This document shows, one piece after another, positions 56,381 through 64,000 of a stretch of DNA of 64,000 nucleotides. The position numbers and the translations under genes were made by a program. Numbering within the stretch: position 1 is the first letter of the stretch; every line of letters begins with the position of its first letter. The stretch is from Devosia submarina (lineage in GTDB: Bacteria; Pseudomonadota; Alphaproteobacteria; Rhizobiales; Devosiaceae), in contig NZ_PYWB01000001.1 in the NCBI RefSeq assembly GCF_003056345.1, forward strand, positions 496,001 through 560,000. Reading direction: 5' to 3'. The notes beneath the pieces were generated by a model. The model saw nothing but the letters and a program-made list of their open reading frames with translations, searched no databases and was not told the DNA's origin.

Positions 56381-57412
56381 ATGAAGACCTCAACCAAAAT
56401 CCTTGCCTATGCGGGCCTCGCTGCCGCGCTGACACTCGGCTTTGCCGTTACCGGCCATGCGCAGGACCGAACCCTGATCAATGTCAGCTATGACCCGACA
56501 CGCGAACTCTACCGGCAATTCAACGAAGCCTTTATCGCCCATTGGCAGCAAACAGCCGGTGAAACTGTCGCCGTCCAGACCACCCATGGCGGCTCCGGCG
56601 CCCAGGCCCGCACCGTGATCGACGGCCTTGAAGCCGACGTCGTGACCCTGGCGCTTGAAAGTGACGTCAACGCCATCTCCGACGCCAATCCTGCCCTCAT
56701 TCCCGCCGATTGGCGCGGCACGCTCGACAACAACAACGCCCCATACACCTCCACCATCGTGTTCCTGGTCCGCAAGGGCAATCCCGAAGGCATTGCCGAC
56801 TGGGGCGATCTGATCAAGGACGGCGTTGAAGTGATCACGCCCAATCCCAAGACCTCCGGCGGCGCCCGCTGGAATCTCCTCGCTGGCTGGGCCTGGGCCA
56901 AGGCACAACCGGGCGGCTCCGATGCAACGGCGCAGGAATACATCACCGCGCTCTACAAGCACGTTCCCGTGCTCGACACCGGCGCGCGCGGCTCCACCAC
57001 CACTTTTGTCCAGCGCGGCATTGGCGACGTTCTCCTTGCCTGGGAAAACGAAGCCTATCTTGCCCTTGAAGAACTCGGTCCCGACGCCTTCGACATCGTG
57101 ACCCCCTCGGTTTCGATCCTTGCCGAACCCTCCGTGGCCCTAGTTGTGGGCAACGCCGAAAAGAAGGGCAACACGGACGCCGCCCGGGCCTATCTCGAAT
57201 ACCTCTATTCCGATGAAGGACAGGCCATCGCCGCCGCCAACTATTATCGCCCCTTCAAACCTGAAGCCGCAGCCGCCGAAGACATCGCCCGCTTCGGCGA
57301 GGTTAACCTCGTCACCATCGCCGATTTCGGCGGCTGGCGCGAAGCCCAGCCTAAATTCTTCGGCGACGGAGGCATCTTCGACCAGATCTATTCTGGCGCC
57401 CCAGCACAATAG
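56381..57412 (+). CDS. sbp: Sulfate ABC transporter, periplasmic binding protein
   Basis: 343 aa. A signal peptide (to GHAQD, residue ~28) is followed by a sulfate/thiosulfate-binding fold: VSYDPTRELYRQFNEAF and HGGSGAQARTVIDGL carry the backbone sulfate contacts. It delivers sulfate to CysT-CysW-CysA, which are encoded 3.7 kb downstream on the same strand, past a block of unrelated genes. The ATG at 56381 has GGGGAG upstream. Confidence 0.93.
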   Translation: MKTSTKILAYAGLAAALTLGFAVTGHAQDRTLINVSYDPTRELYRQFNEAFIAHWQQTAGETVAVQTTHGGSGAQARTVIDGLEADVVTLALESDVNAISDANPALIPADWRGTLDNNNAPYTSTIVFLVRKGNPEGIADWGDLIKDGVEVITPNPKTSGGARWNLLAGWAWAKAQPGGSDATAQEYITALYKHVPVLDTGARGSTTTFVQRGIGDVLLAWENEAYLALEELGPDAFDIVTPSVSILAEPSVALVVGNAEKKGNTDAARAYLEYLYSDEGQAIAAANYYRPFKPEAAAAEDIARFGEVNLVTIADFGGWREAQPKFFGDGGIFDQIYSGAPAQ

Positions 57413-57906
57413 GCTGCAGCCATCCCCTCTCCTCCGGAAGGGGAGGAAATTTGGAGTGGATCACAACATCCACCCCCACCGCTCGTCACCCTCGGGCTCG
57501 ACCCGAGGGCTTTTCACTTACAACGTGGGCAAAAAACACAGATCTTTCGGGTAAAGCCCGAGGATGACGATCGTGGATGTGGCATTGTCTCGACGCAGCC
57601 ACGGTGTCACCCCGGGCCGACCCGGGGCCCATCTCGAGATCCGTCCCCAGCCGCAAGGTGGATTGAACGACGGCCACCAAGGATCGTACCAAGCCCGGCA
57701 CGACGCTCCTGGCTATGGTGCCATTCCCCCCGTGCGCAGTGTGCCAATAGGCCTCATGGTGAGCCTGTCGAACCACGAGGCCTCGCGAGTGGAGGCCTGG
57801 GCGCTACGACCTCGTGGTTCGACAAGCTCACCATGAGGTCTACTGGTGAACCAATCTGCCCCACGCACCGCCCCATCCCTTTGCTTCCGGGTAAGGGGGT
57901 GAAACT
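57413..57906. repeat. Repeat cluster between sbp and the DUF6894 gene
   Basis: No gene is visible in these 494 bases. In order: a CTCCTCCGGAAGGGGAGG hairpin near 57426; the CGTCACCCTCGGG element (57484-57569), whose outer ends CGTCACCCTCGGG and CCCGAGGATGACG match at 12 of 13; a CCCCGGG...CCCGGGG element with the word GCCGCAAGGTGGA (57605-57661); and the large inverted repeat listed separately (57752-57838). It lies where the sulfate locus is split, which may mark an old rearrangement. Confidence 0.7.
57752..57838. repeat. Near-perfect 29-bp inverted repeat
   Basis: The left arm (57752-57780, starting CCTCATGGTGAGC) and the right arm (57810-57838, ending GCTCACCATGAGG) match at 28 of 29 positions around a 29-base spacer. 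The right flank reads TCTACTGG. Its complement CCAGTAGACCTCATGGTG starts again at 63981, at the end of the window, so the element is dispersed. Confidence 0.85.
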
Positions 57907-58185
57907 TCAATGCACCGTCATTGGCTCCACCGGAACCCCTGACCCGCCGCCCATTTTGGGCCCGGCCCAGAACACCACGTAAAGCAGATCCTCGCCCCGA
58001 TCGTCGGTAATCTCGATCGAGCGCGGCAGGCGCAGATCCCCGCCGGTACTCGCCGCTTCTTCCACGATCGCCCGCCCGAGTTCGGCGGCACTCTGCTCCG
58101 CCGCGTCAAGATTAGGCAATTCGCGCCCGTCCGAATCCCGGATCAGTTCGTCATCGGTGCGATAATGGAAAAAATATCGGGGCAT
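57907..58185 (-). CDS. Small DUF6894-family protein
   Basis: 92 aa starting MPRYFFHYRTDDELIRDSDG, then ELPNLDAAEQSA, the typical opening of DUF6894 proteins, which are widespread in Hyphomicrobiales and have no known function. The ATG at 58185 is chosen from the family start; an upstream in-frame extension lacks similarity. The sequence ends in a glycine- and proline-rich tail. A possible stress role is not established. Confidence 0.75.
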   Translation of the reverse strand: MPRYFFHYRTDDELIRDSDGRELPNLDAAEQSAAELGRAIVEEAASTGGDLRLPRSIEITDDRGEDLLYVVFWAGPKMGGGSGVPVEPMTVH

Positions 58186-58270
58186 TCTCGCCTCCCTGTT
58201 TTGGGAGAAATGCCGCTGCCACACATGGGTTGCGCAAGGGCAGGGCGGGTTAAGGGGGAGCCTGCCAGTT

Positions 58271-58822
58271 TCATTCCGTGTCGGCAAGCTGGCGATAGCC
58301 ATGCCGCTGCCAGATCAGTGGCGTCCGGCTGGTTGTCGTCTCGGCATCCACGATCGCCCCGGCAAATAGCACATGCGTGCCTGTTTCGATGGAGCCGATA
58401 ACCTCGCAATCCATCGCCGCGGCCGTGCCCAGCAACATTGGATGCCCCGATGGCCAGGCACTCCACTCGCCAAGATTGAACCGCTCATGCGCCTTCACCC
58501 GCCCGGCAAAGGCATCGGCAATCGCCTGCTGATTGTCCGCCAGCGCCGCCACTGAAAAACCACCGGTCTTGGCGATCAGGTCCGCGAGGCGACTCATGAT
58601 GTCAATGGAAACCAGCAGCGTCGGCGGTTCGGCCGCTAGCGACATCAGCGATGTCACAGTCCGCCCGATCCGCTCATCCCCGCGCCGTGCCGTCACCACA
58701 TGCACGCTCGAGCCAATGGCCGACATGGCCGCGCGAAACTCGGAATTGCCCACCACGGGGCGGGTGGGCAGGCGCAGCCTCATGGCGTCAGGCAAGTCGA
58801 AGTCAGCCATGGCACTCGTCAC
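58271..58822 (-). CDS. Flavin reductase-like FMN-binding protein
   Basis: 183 aa with the split-barrel flavin reductase fold, seen from FRAAMSAIGSSVHVVTA, TVTSLMSLAAEPPTLLVSID and GTHVLFAGAIVDA. Members reduce FMN or FAD with NAD(P)H to feed two-component monooxygenases. No monooxygenase is near. The start is a GTG at 58822 after GGGAGAAAG. It shares orientation with the DUF6894 gene 85 bases downstream. Confidence 0.83.
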   Translation of the reverse strand: MTSAMADFDLPDAMRLRLPTRPVVGNSEFRAAMSAIGSSVHVVTARRGDERIGRTVTSLMSLAAEPPTLLVSIDIMSRLADLIAKTGGFSVAALADNQQAIADAFAGRVKAHERFNLGEWSAWPSGHPMLLGTAAAMDCEVIGSIETGTHVLFAGAIVDAETTTSRTPLIWQRHGYRQLADTE

Positions 58823-58903
58823 AATCTTTCTCCCGGCTGCTTGGGAATAGCGCCGCCGCTGGCCACAGTTCGGGCCACATGGGGGCTCAACGCATCATTC
58901 CAA

Positions 58904-58939
58904 TAAAGGTGCCGGCCGCCGCGCAAAGCCGCGGCCGGC
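58904..58939 (-). terminator. Terminator-like hairpin after sodB
   Basis: A strong GC stem (GCCGGCCGC and GCGGCCGGC, 58911-58939, with one internal mismatch) lies just after the sodB stop; downstream on the minus strand is ACCTTTATTG, a poor T-run. Confidence 0.5.
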
Positions 58940-58947
58940 GGATTGTC

Positions 58948-59550
58948 TTAGCCGAGATTGGCTTCGGCAAACTCGTAATTGGCCAGCCGATCAAGGAAAT
59001 TGGAGACATAGTCCGGCCGCCGATTGCGGAAATCGACGTAATAGCTGTGCTCCCATACATCGAGCCCCAGCAGCGGCTTGCCTTCGCCCGTGGCAATCGG
59101 ATTCGAGCCGTTCGGCGTCTTGGTGACCTTGAGCTTGCCATCGGTGCCCAGCACCAGCCACGCCCAGCCCGAGCCGAACTGCGTCGTTGCGGCCGTCTTG
59201 AACTGCTCCTTGAACGCCTCGACGCTGCCCAGATCCGCGATGATCTTGTCCTGCAGCTTGCCGGGCAGGCCACCGCCATTGGGCGAAAGCGCGTTCCAGA
59301 AATGGATGTGATTCCAGTGCTGCCCGGCATTGTTGAACACTGGCGCGAGGTCCGGCTTGCCATTGGCAAAGGCGATGATCTCTTCAAGCGACTTGCCCTG
59401 CAGGTCCGCGTTCTTTTCCACGAAGCCGTTCAGCGCCGTCACATAAGCCTGGTGGTGCTTGTCGTGGTGCAGCTCGAGCGTTTCCTGGCTCATGCCGCGT
59501 TCGGCAAGCGCGGAATGGGAATAGGGCAGGGCGGGAAGTTCAAAGGCCAT
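58948..59550 (-). CDS. sodB: Iron/manganese superoxide dismutase
   Basis: 200 aa cytoplasmic enzyme that turns superoxide into peroxide and oxygen. ELPALPYSHSALAE and the metal ligands in LELHHDKHHQAYV, NNAGQHWNHIHFWN and GLDVWEHSYYVDF are intact. The GGGLPGKLQ and GSGWAWLVL segments favour the iron type. It is divergent from the SufR-like regulator, with a 66-base gap, and may be under its control. Confidence 0.93.
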   Translation of the reverse strand: MAFELPALPYSHSALAERGMSQETLELHHDKHHQAYVTALNGFVEKNADLQGKSLEEIIAFANGKPDLAPVFNNAGQHWNHIHFWNALSPNGGGLPGKLQDKIIADLGSVEAFKEQFKTAATTQFGSGWAWLVLGTDGKLKVTKTPNGSNPIATGEGKPLLGLDVWEHSYYVDFRNRRPDYVSNFLDRLANYEFAEANLG

Positions 59551-59616
59551 TCTTGCATCCTCTTCATGGCTGGCCGCCGCTTGCTATTTTCGAGCGCGGC
59601 GTTTAATTTCCAAGCA

Positions 59617-60309
59617 ATGACTTTGAAAACCTCTGCCGCTGATATGTCAAGCGCCGACTTGGAAAACACGGGCTGGTCGCCACGCTCCGCCTCCGAGCGC
59701 ATTCTTATGCTGCTCAAGATGCATGGTGCGCTCTCGGCTACGGCTATTGGCCAGATGCTGGGCACAACAGGCGAAGCGGCTCGCCAGCAATTGGCGCGGC
59801 TCGCCGATGACGGCCTTGTCCATGCTACAAGCCTTGCCAGGGGCGTCGGCCGCCCCACCCAGAACTGGCAGCTCACCCAAGCCGCACAAAAGCGCTTTCC
59901 CGATACGCACGCGGCGCTCACCGTCCAGCTGCTCGATATCGTGCGCTCTTCCCTTGGGGAGGACGCCCTCGACACCATCATCAGCACGCGCGAAGCCGCC
60001 ACCACCCAGGCCTACCACAATGTCATGGCCGATGAGCCGAGCTTGCGCGAGCGGGTCGCCCGGCTGGTGCAATTGCGCTCAGCGGAAGGCTACATGGCCG
60101 CTTGGCACGAGCAGGAGGACGGCTCGCTCCTGCTGGTCGAAAATCACTGCCCCATCTGCGCCGCCGCCACGGCTTGCCAGGGCTTTTGCCGCGCCGAGCT
60201 CGACGTGTTCAGCGCCGTTCTTGGCCCCGACGTGTCCGTCACGCGCGAAGAGCACATTGTCTCTGGCGGCCGCCGCTGCAGCTACGCCATCCGCGAGATC
60301 GCCTCATGA
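59617..60309 (+). CDS. SufR-like iron-sulfur winged-helix regulator
   Basis: 230 aa. The N-terminal winged helix (MLLKMHGALSATAIGQMLG, then the recognition part GEAARQQLARL) is followed by a helical region and a cysteine cluster: Cys178, 181, 187, 191 and 221 in ENHCPICAAATACQGFCRAEL and RRCSYAI. This arrangement resembles SufR, which holds an iron-sulfur cluster and represses Suf genes. No suf gene is near; instead sodB is divergent and a truncated hemoglobin follows with a four-base overlap (ATGA at 60306-60309). An NO- or redox-sensing role is inference. Confidence 0.8.
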   Translation: MTLKTSAADMSSADLENTGWSPRSASERILMLLKMHGALSATAIGQMLGTTGEAARQQLARLADDGLVHATSLARGVGRPTQNWQLTQAAQKRFPDTHAALTVQLLDIVRSSLGEDALDTIISTREAATTQAYHNVMADEPSLRERVARLVQLRSAEGYMAAWHEQEDGSLLLVENHCPICAAATACQGFCRAELDVFSAVLGPDVSVTREEHIVSGGRRCSYAIREIAS

Positions 60310-60782
60310 GCCAAACCGAACCCACGCGCCTTCATCGCATCGGCTGGGAAACCCCCGATGGCCTCACCGAAGAGCTGATCCGCTCCGTGGTGGAGCAATT
60401 CTATGCCCAGGCGCGCCGTGATTCCGTCATCGGCCCCGTCTTCAACCGCGTCATCCCCAACGAGGCCTGGCCGCACCACCTCGATGTGATCACCGATTTC
60501 TGGAGCTCCATGCTCCTGGGCACCGGCCGCTATGGCGGCCGCCCCATGCCCAAGCACATGGCCATTCCCGAACTGTCCGATCACCATTTCCAGCGCTGGC
60601 TAAGCCTGTTCCGCCAAACCGCGGAAAAACTCTGCCCACCCGAAATAGCCGAACTCTTTATCGAGCGCTCCGAACGCATCGGCAACAGCTTCCGCATGAA
60701 CATCGCCATGCGCCGCGGCCAAGACATCACCCACATGTCCCCCCTCGAGCGCGAATCTCCCCCCTGGCCCCCCAAGGACTAA
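60306..60782 (+). CDS. Group III truncated hemoglobin
   Basis: 158 aa globin. The proximal histidine region is in HMAIPELSDHHFQRWLSLF, and the distal side FYAQARRDSVIGPVFNRVI with FWSSMLLGTGRYGG fits group III (TrHbP/cgb-like) truncated hemoglobins. They bind oxygen and NO; roles in NO removal or respiration at low oxygen are proposed. Translationally coupled to the SufR-like regulator. The C-terminus is Pro-rich. Confidence 0.88.
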   Translation: MSQTEPTRLHRIGWETPDGLTEELIRSVVEQFYAQARRDSVIGPVFNRVIPNEAWPHHLDVITDFWSSMLLGTGRYGGRPMPKHMAIPELSDHHFQRWLSLFRQTAEKLCPPEIAELFIERSERIGNSFRMNIAMRRGQDITHMSPLERESPPWPPKD

Positions 60783-61091
60783 GTGCTGCGCACCCAGCCC
60801 TCCCCACCCCCGATGTCATCCCGGCTTTAAGCCGGGACCCATCCCGAGATCCCACCCCTGCCGCAAGGTAGGAGTGTCAGCCGATAGCGCCCTTGCAGAG
60901 GGGAGCTTAGTCGGCAGCCTTCCTCCCCTCCCAAAATCTCCCCCACATGCAGAATTATTTTCCACACCCCTCCGCGCAAACGCCACAGCCTCGTCTTTGA
61001 GAAACCCGACCATTCAACTAGGGTCACGCCGCCGAGCCGCTGGAGAGGTCGCCGTGAGCCATTTGAATAGCTTCATCCCGGGGATTGCCGT
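60783..61091. other. Intergenic gap with a repeat and the cysT promoter region
   Basis: No gene of normal size. Near 60814-60873 there is a CCCGGC...GCCGGG hairpin with the words ATCCCGAGATCC and GCCGCAAGGTAGGA, related to the element at 57605-57661. Further on come the inverted repeat at 61003-61027 and a possible 13-codon leader frame (61054-61095), both listed separately. Confidence 0.6.
61003..61027. promoter_or_regulatory. Inverted repeat upstream of cysT, like the one before sbp
   Basis: AAACCCGACC-ATTCA-ACTAGGGTCA has ACCC and TAGGGT at the same 21-base spacing as the site before sbp (56329-56353). The arms themselves are only partly symmetric. The shared frame suggests one regulator for both halves of the sulfate transporter. 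Confidence 0.45.
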
Positions 61092-61095
61092 TTGA
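61054..61095 (+). other. Possible 13-codon leader frame coupled to cysT
   Basis: GTG at 61054, eight bases after a good GGAGAGG ribosome site, opens 13 codons (VSHLNSFIPGIAV) and ends in a TGA at 61093-61095 that overlaps the TTG start of cysT at 61092. It may be a coupling leader, or chance. Confidence 0.3.
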
Positions 61096-61961
61096 GCACG
61101 CTGGCCGCGACCACACCGCGCCGCGCCTGGGGCCTTCGCAAACCCAATGTCATTCCAGGCTTCGGCCTGACGCTTGGCTTCACGCTCACCTATTTCTCGC
61201 TGATCATCCTGATCCCCCTCATCGCCCTTGCCATCCGCTCTGCCGGCCTGGGCCTTGACGGCTTCCTCAAAGCCGCCAGCGACCCGCGCGTCCTCGGCTC
61301 GCTCCGCGTCAGCTTCGTTACGGCCCTGATCGCCGCGAGCATCAATGTCGTGTTCGGCACGCTTCTCGCCTGGGTGCTGGTCCGCTATCGCTTTCCCGGC
61401 CGCCGCATCTTCGACGCTGTTATCGACCTTCCCTTTGCCCTGCCCACCGCTGTCGCCGGCATTGCCCTCACGGCCATCTATGCGCCCAACGGCACCATGG
61501 GCGCGCTTTTCGCGCCTTTAGGCTGGCGCATCGCCTACACCCCGGCCGGCATAGTCATAGCCATGATCTTCATCGGCCTTCCCTTTGTTGTGCGCACCAT
61601 CCAGCCCATCCTCGAAGAAGTCAGCCACGAGGTGGAAGAAGCCAGCGCGACCCTGGGCGCTAACCGATTCCAGACCATCACCCGCGTGATCCTGCCCAGC
61701 CTCACCCCGGCCATCCTCACCGGCTTTGCCCTGGCCTTCGCCCGGGCGGTTGGCGAATACGGCTCGATCATCTTCATCGCCGGCAACATCCCCTTCGTTT
61801 CCGAGATCGCGCCGCTGCTGATCTTTATTCGCCTGCAGGAATTCAACTATGTCGGCGCCACGGTGATCGCCGTGATCATGCTGCTGATCTCCTTTGCGAT
61901 CCTGCTCCTGATCAACCTCATCCAGGCCTGGAGCCGCAGCAGGTACGGCTATGGCAACTAA
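61092..61961 (+). CDS. cysT: Sulfate ABC transporter permease CysT (CysU)
   Basis: 289 aa inner-membrane permease with six helices. The EAA loop is EEASATLGANRFQTITRVILPSL (read in parts: EEASATLGA, RVILPSLTP), as expected for sulfate importers, and pairs with CysA. The start is a TTG at 61092 behind GGGG, overlapping a short leader frame. Overlaps cysW by 11 bases. Confidence 0.92.
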   Translation: MSTLAATTPRRAWGLRKPNVIPGFGLTLGFTLTYFSLIILIPLIALAIRSAGLGLDGFLKAASDPRVLGSLRVSFVTALIAASINVVFGTLLAWVLVRYRFPGRRIFDAVIDLPFALPTAVAGIALTAIYAPNGTMGALFAPLGWRIAYTPAGIVIAMIFIGLPFVVRTIQPILEEVSHEVEEASATLGANRFQTITRVILPSLTPAILTGFALAFARAVGEYGSIIFIAGNIPFVSEIAPLLIFIRLQEFNYVGATVIAVIMLLISFAILLLINLIQAWSRSRYGYGN

Positions 61962-62820
61962 GCTCCGCGCTCGCGCCAAGCGGCGCATTTCCCCCACCAG
62001 TGAGCGCCCCCTGGTTCAGTGGCTCCTGATCGCCATTTCACTGGCGTTCATGGGCATCATCCTCGTCCTGCCGCTTTATGCGGTATTCCACGAGGCATTC
62101 AGCAAGGGCATCGGCGCCTATCTCGCTGCCCTTACCGAGCGCGATGCCCAGGCCGCGATCCGGCTGACCCTCCTGGTCGCTGCCATTGCCGTGCCGCTCA
62201 ATGTGGTTTTCGGCCTCGCCGCCTCCTGGGCCATTGCCAAGTTCGAATTCAAGGGCAAGGCCTTCCTGATCACCTTGATCGACCTGCCTTTTTCCGTCTC
62301 GCCAGTGATCTCGGGCCTGGTTTATGTGCTGCTGTTCGGGGCAGGGAGCTTTCTTGGCCCCTGGCTCAAGAGCTATGGCATTGAAGTGCTGTTCGCCCTG
62401 CCCGGCATCGTGCTGGCCACCATCTTCGTCACCTTCCCCTTTGTTGCCCGCGAACTCATCCCCCTCATGCAGGATCAGGGCACGGGCGACGAGGAGGCTG
62501 CGCTTTCCCTCGGTGCCAACGGCTGGCAGACCTTTTTCCGCGTCACCCTGCCCAACATCAAATGGGGGCTCCTCTACGGCGTGCTGCTCTGCAATGCCCG
62601 CGCCATGGGTGAGTTCGGCGCCGTGGCTGTCGTTTCCGGGAAGATTCGCGGGCAGACCACCACCATGCCCTTGCAGGTGGAAATGCTCTACAATGAGTAC
62701 AATGCCACGGCGGCCTTTGCCCTGGCGTCCTTGCTGGCGCTGCTCGCGCTGGTCACGCTTGTACTTAAAAGCGTGCTGGAATGGCGCTTTGGCGAAGAAA
62801 TCGCCGCCGGTAGTCACTAA
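61951..62820 (+). CDS. cysW: Sulfate ABC transporter permease CysW
   Basis: 289 aa inner-membrane permease, partner of CysT in the CysTWA importer. It has an amphipathic basic N-terminus, six helices and the EAA motif EEAALSLGANGWQTFFRV, followed by GAVAVVSGKIRGQTTTMPL, which is typical of CysW. It starts within the end of cysT, and cysA follows 15 bases after its stop. Confidence 0.94.
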   Translation: MATKLRARAKRRISPTSERPLVQWLLIAISLAFMGIILVLPLYAVFHEAFSKGIGAYLAALTERDAQAAIRLTLLVAAIAVPLNVVFGLAASWAIAKFEFKGKAFLITLIDLPFSVSPVISGLVYVLLFGAGSFLGPWLKSYGIEVLFALPGIVLATIFVTFPFVARELIPLMQDQGTGDEEAALSLGANGWQTFFRVTLPNIKWGLLYGVLLCNARAMGEFGAVAVVSGKIRGQTTTMPLQVEMLYNEYNATAAFALASLLALLALVTLVLKSVLEWRFGEEIAAGSH

Positions 62821-62835
62821 CAGGATTTGGTGTCT

Positions 62836-63873
62836 ATGGAAGTTCGCGTTCAAAATGTACGCAAGGAATTCGACCGGTTCCCGGCGTTGCATGATGTCTC
62901 GCTCGATATCCGCTCGGGCGAGCTGATCGCGCTGCTGGGCCCCTCCGGCTCGGGCAAGACCACGCTCCTGCGCCTCATCGCGGGCCTCGAAATGCCCACA
63001 GCCGGCCGCATCTTTTTTGGCGACACCGACGCTTCGGAAAAAACCGTCCAGGAGCGCAACATCGGCTTTGTGTTCCAGCACTATGCCCTGTTCCGCCACA
63101 TGACGATCCTGGAAAACATCTCCTTCGGCCTCAAGGTGCGCCCGCGCGCGACGCGCCCACCCGCTGGGGAAATCCGCCGCCGCGCCCTGGAATTGCTCGA
63201 TCTCGTCCAGCTCGCAGGCCTCGAAAAGCGCTACCCCAACCAGCTTTCCGGCGGTCAGCGCCAGCGCGTTGCCCTTGCGCGTGCCCTCGCCATCGAGCCC
63301 GCTGTGCTCCTGCTCGACGAACCCTTTGGAGCGCTGGACGCACAGGTCCGCCGCGAGCTGCGCAAATGGCTGCGTGAAATCCATGATCGCACCGGCCACA
63401 CCACGGTTTTCGTAACGCACGACCAAGAAGAAGCCCTTGAACTCTCCGACCGCCTCTGCGTCATGAGTCAGGGCCGCATCGAGCAAGTCGGCACCCCCGA
63501 CGATGTCTACGACCACCCGACCTCGCCCTTCGTCTTTGGCTTCATCGGGGAATCGAGCGAACTGCCCGTTACCGTCCAAAACAACGAGGTCTGGCTGGGC
63601 GGCCGCCCCCTCGGCCTTCCCGCAGGCGACTCGCAGCCCGGCAAGGCCCGCCTCTTTTTCCGCCCCCATGACGTCGAACTCGTCCAGGCCGACGCCGCCC
63701 TCACCGGAGCGGTAAATACCGCCCGCCGGGTCGGCGGCACCCGCCGCGTCGAACTCACCATTAGCGGCGCCAACCAACCGGTCGAAGTCGACCTTCCCTT
63801 CGATCACCCCGCTACCGAAAACGCTGCCCTGACCTTCCGCCCCCGCCGCTGGAAACTCTTCCCAGCCGCCTAA
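62836..63873 (+). CDS. cysA: Sulfate/thiosulfate import ATP-binding protein CysA
   Basis: 345 aa ATPase of the sulfate importer. Walker [10 protein letters not shown], signature LSGGQRQR and Walker [12 protein letters not shown] are intact, and a C-terminal regulatory domain (from about residue 240) ends in [12 protein letters not shown]. The ATG at 62836 is preferred to a TTG nine bases upstream. It ends the cysTWA operon; repeats follow. Confidence 0.94.
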   Translation: MEVRVQNVRKEFDRFPALHDVSLDIRSGELIALLGPSGSGKTTLLRLIAGLEMPTAGRIFFGDTDASEKTVQERNIGFVFQHYALFRHMTILENISFGLKVRPRATRPPAGEIRRRALELLDLVQLAGLEKRYPNQLSGGQRQRVALARALAIEPAVLLLDEPFGALDAQVRRELRKWLREIHDRTGHTTVFVTHDQEEALELSDRLCVMSQGRIEQVGTPDDVYDHPTSPFVFGFIGESSELPVTVQNNEVWLGGRPLGLPAGDSQPGKARLFFRPHDVELVQADAALTGAVNTARRVGGTRRVELTISGANQPVEVDLPFDHPATENAALTFRPRRWKLFPAA

Positions 63874-64000
63874 GCGCGCTTGGTCACCGAAGACTCCCAC
63901 CCACCGCGCGTCACCCTCGGGCCTGATCCGAGGGACTCGGGCCTAACCCGAGGGTGACGATCAAGTGTTTCCCCGCTGCTCCAGTAGACCTCATGGTGTG
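63874..64000. repeat. Terminal repeat region: 13-bp inverted repeat plus start of another element
   Basis: CGTCACCCTCGGG (63909-63921) and CCCGAGGGTGACG (63947-63959) form a perfect 13-bp inverted repeat, the fullest copy of the family also seen at 48955 and 57484. From 63981, CCAGTAGACCTCATGGTG opens what looks like a second copy of the 57752 element, cut by the window end. The stem may also serve to end cysA transcription. Confidence 0.75.

Noticed and set aside
59551-59616. Iron-responsive or SufR operator in the sodB/regulator gap
   Set aside because: Only a 5-bp TTGCT/AGCAA match could be found across the gap; too weak to list as a site.
62038-63900. A 620-codon minus-strand frame across cysW and cysA
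   Set aside because: Antisense shadow of two genes with intact motifs; its Gly/Asp/Glu-rich product resembles no known protein.
1-64000. tRNA, rRNA, CRISPR, prophage or transposase genes
   Set aside because: I checked the gaps by eye and saw no cloverleaf-like sequence, repeat-spacer array or integrase/transposase motif. A tRNAscan and covariance search would settle it.

Overview
The window is a 64 kb piece of a GC-rich alphaproteobacterial chromosome, most likely a member of Hyphomicrobiales and possibly Devosia-like. The grounds are the overall gene set (a 180 kDa-class NAD-glutamate dehydrogenase, an HWE-family histidine kinase, a DUF2865 secreted protein, a TIGR02281-type aspartyl protease, an Atm1-type exporter), the codon use, and intergenic palindromes typical of this order. 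The genus is inference. I see no rRNA, tRNA, phage, transposase, CRISPR array or obvious genomic island; this is mostly ordinary core chromosome.

Layout. 1-7.7 kb: the end of an ABC exporter gene, a repeat-rich gap, a GH2 beta-mannosidase, an EamA transporter and an FGGY sugar kinase. 7.7-14.7 kb: dusA, a membrane aspartyl protease, divergent cobS/cobT, an HD-GYP protein, a membrane histidine kinase and a small secreted nuclease. 14.8-20.1 kb: an Lrp-type regulator, a VOC protein, a dienelactone hydrolase with a small unknown gene, moaA, an L,D-transpeptidase, rpiA and a DUF2059 protein. 20.2-32.1 kb: glutathione reductase, class II DAHP synthase, a PAS/HWE kinase convergent with a single-domain response regulator, an outer membrane barrel, nadE-gltX, a DUF2865 protein and an FAH-family hydrolase. 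32.2-40.8 kb: a cytochrome c556-like protein, cysS, a GFA protein, citramalate synthase, a large LysM protein and an ArsR/Atm1-type exporter operon. 40.8-51.4 kb: a two-gene HTH/Clp-N module, an orphan Phd-like antitoxin, a PadR-controlled RND efflux operon, cysQ, an SDR, an AGE-family sugar isomerase and fbp. 51.4-64 kb: NAD-glutamate dehydrogenase and a sulfate ABC transporter locus (sbp ... cysTWA) split by a block with a DUF6894 protein, a flavin reductase, sodB, a SufR-like regulator and a group III truncated hemoglobin.

How the genes connect. Several links rest on DNA sites I could read directly. The beta-mannosidase and the AGE isomerase, 48 kb apart, share a LacI-type operator core, which suggests one mannoside/mannose regulon. 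The two halves of the sulfate transporter share an ACCC-N13-GGGT inverted repeat although a redox block sits between them. The PadR/RND operon and the HTH/Clp-N module each carry clear inverted repeats just upstream of their regulator gene, as expected for autoregulation. Intergenic gaps are rich in palindromic repeats of at least five families, including a near-perfect 29-bp inverted repeat at 57.75 kb and a second partial copy at the very end of the window.

The most interesting candidates for under-described biology are the HTH/Clp-N module, the SufR-like/truncated-hemoglobin/SodB block inside the sulfate locus, and the ArsR-controlled Atm1-type exporter. None is strange enough for me to call it a proven new system from sequence alone.
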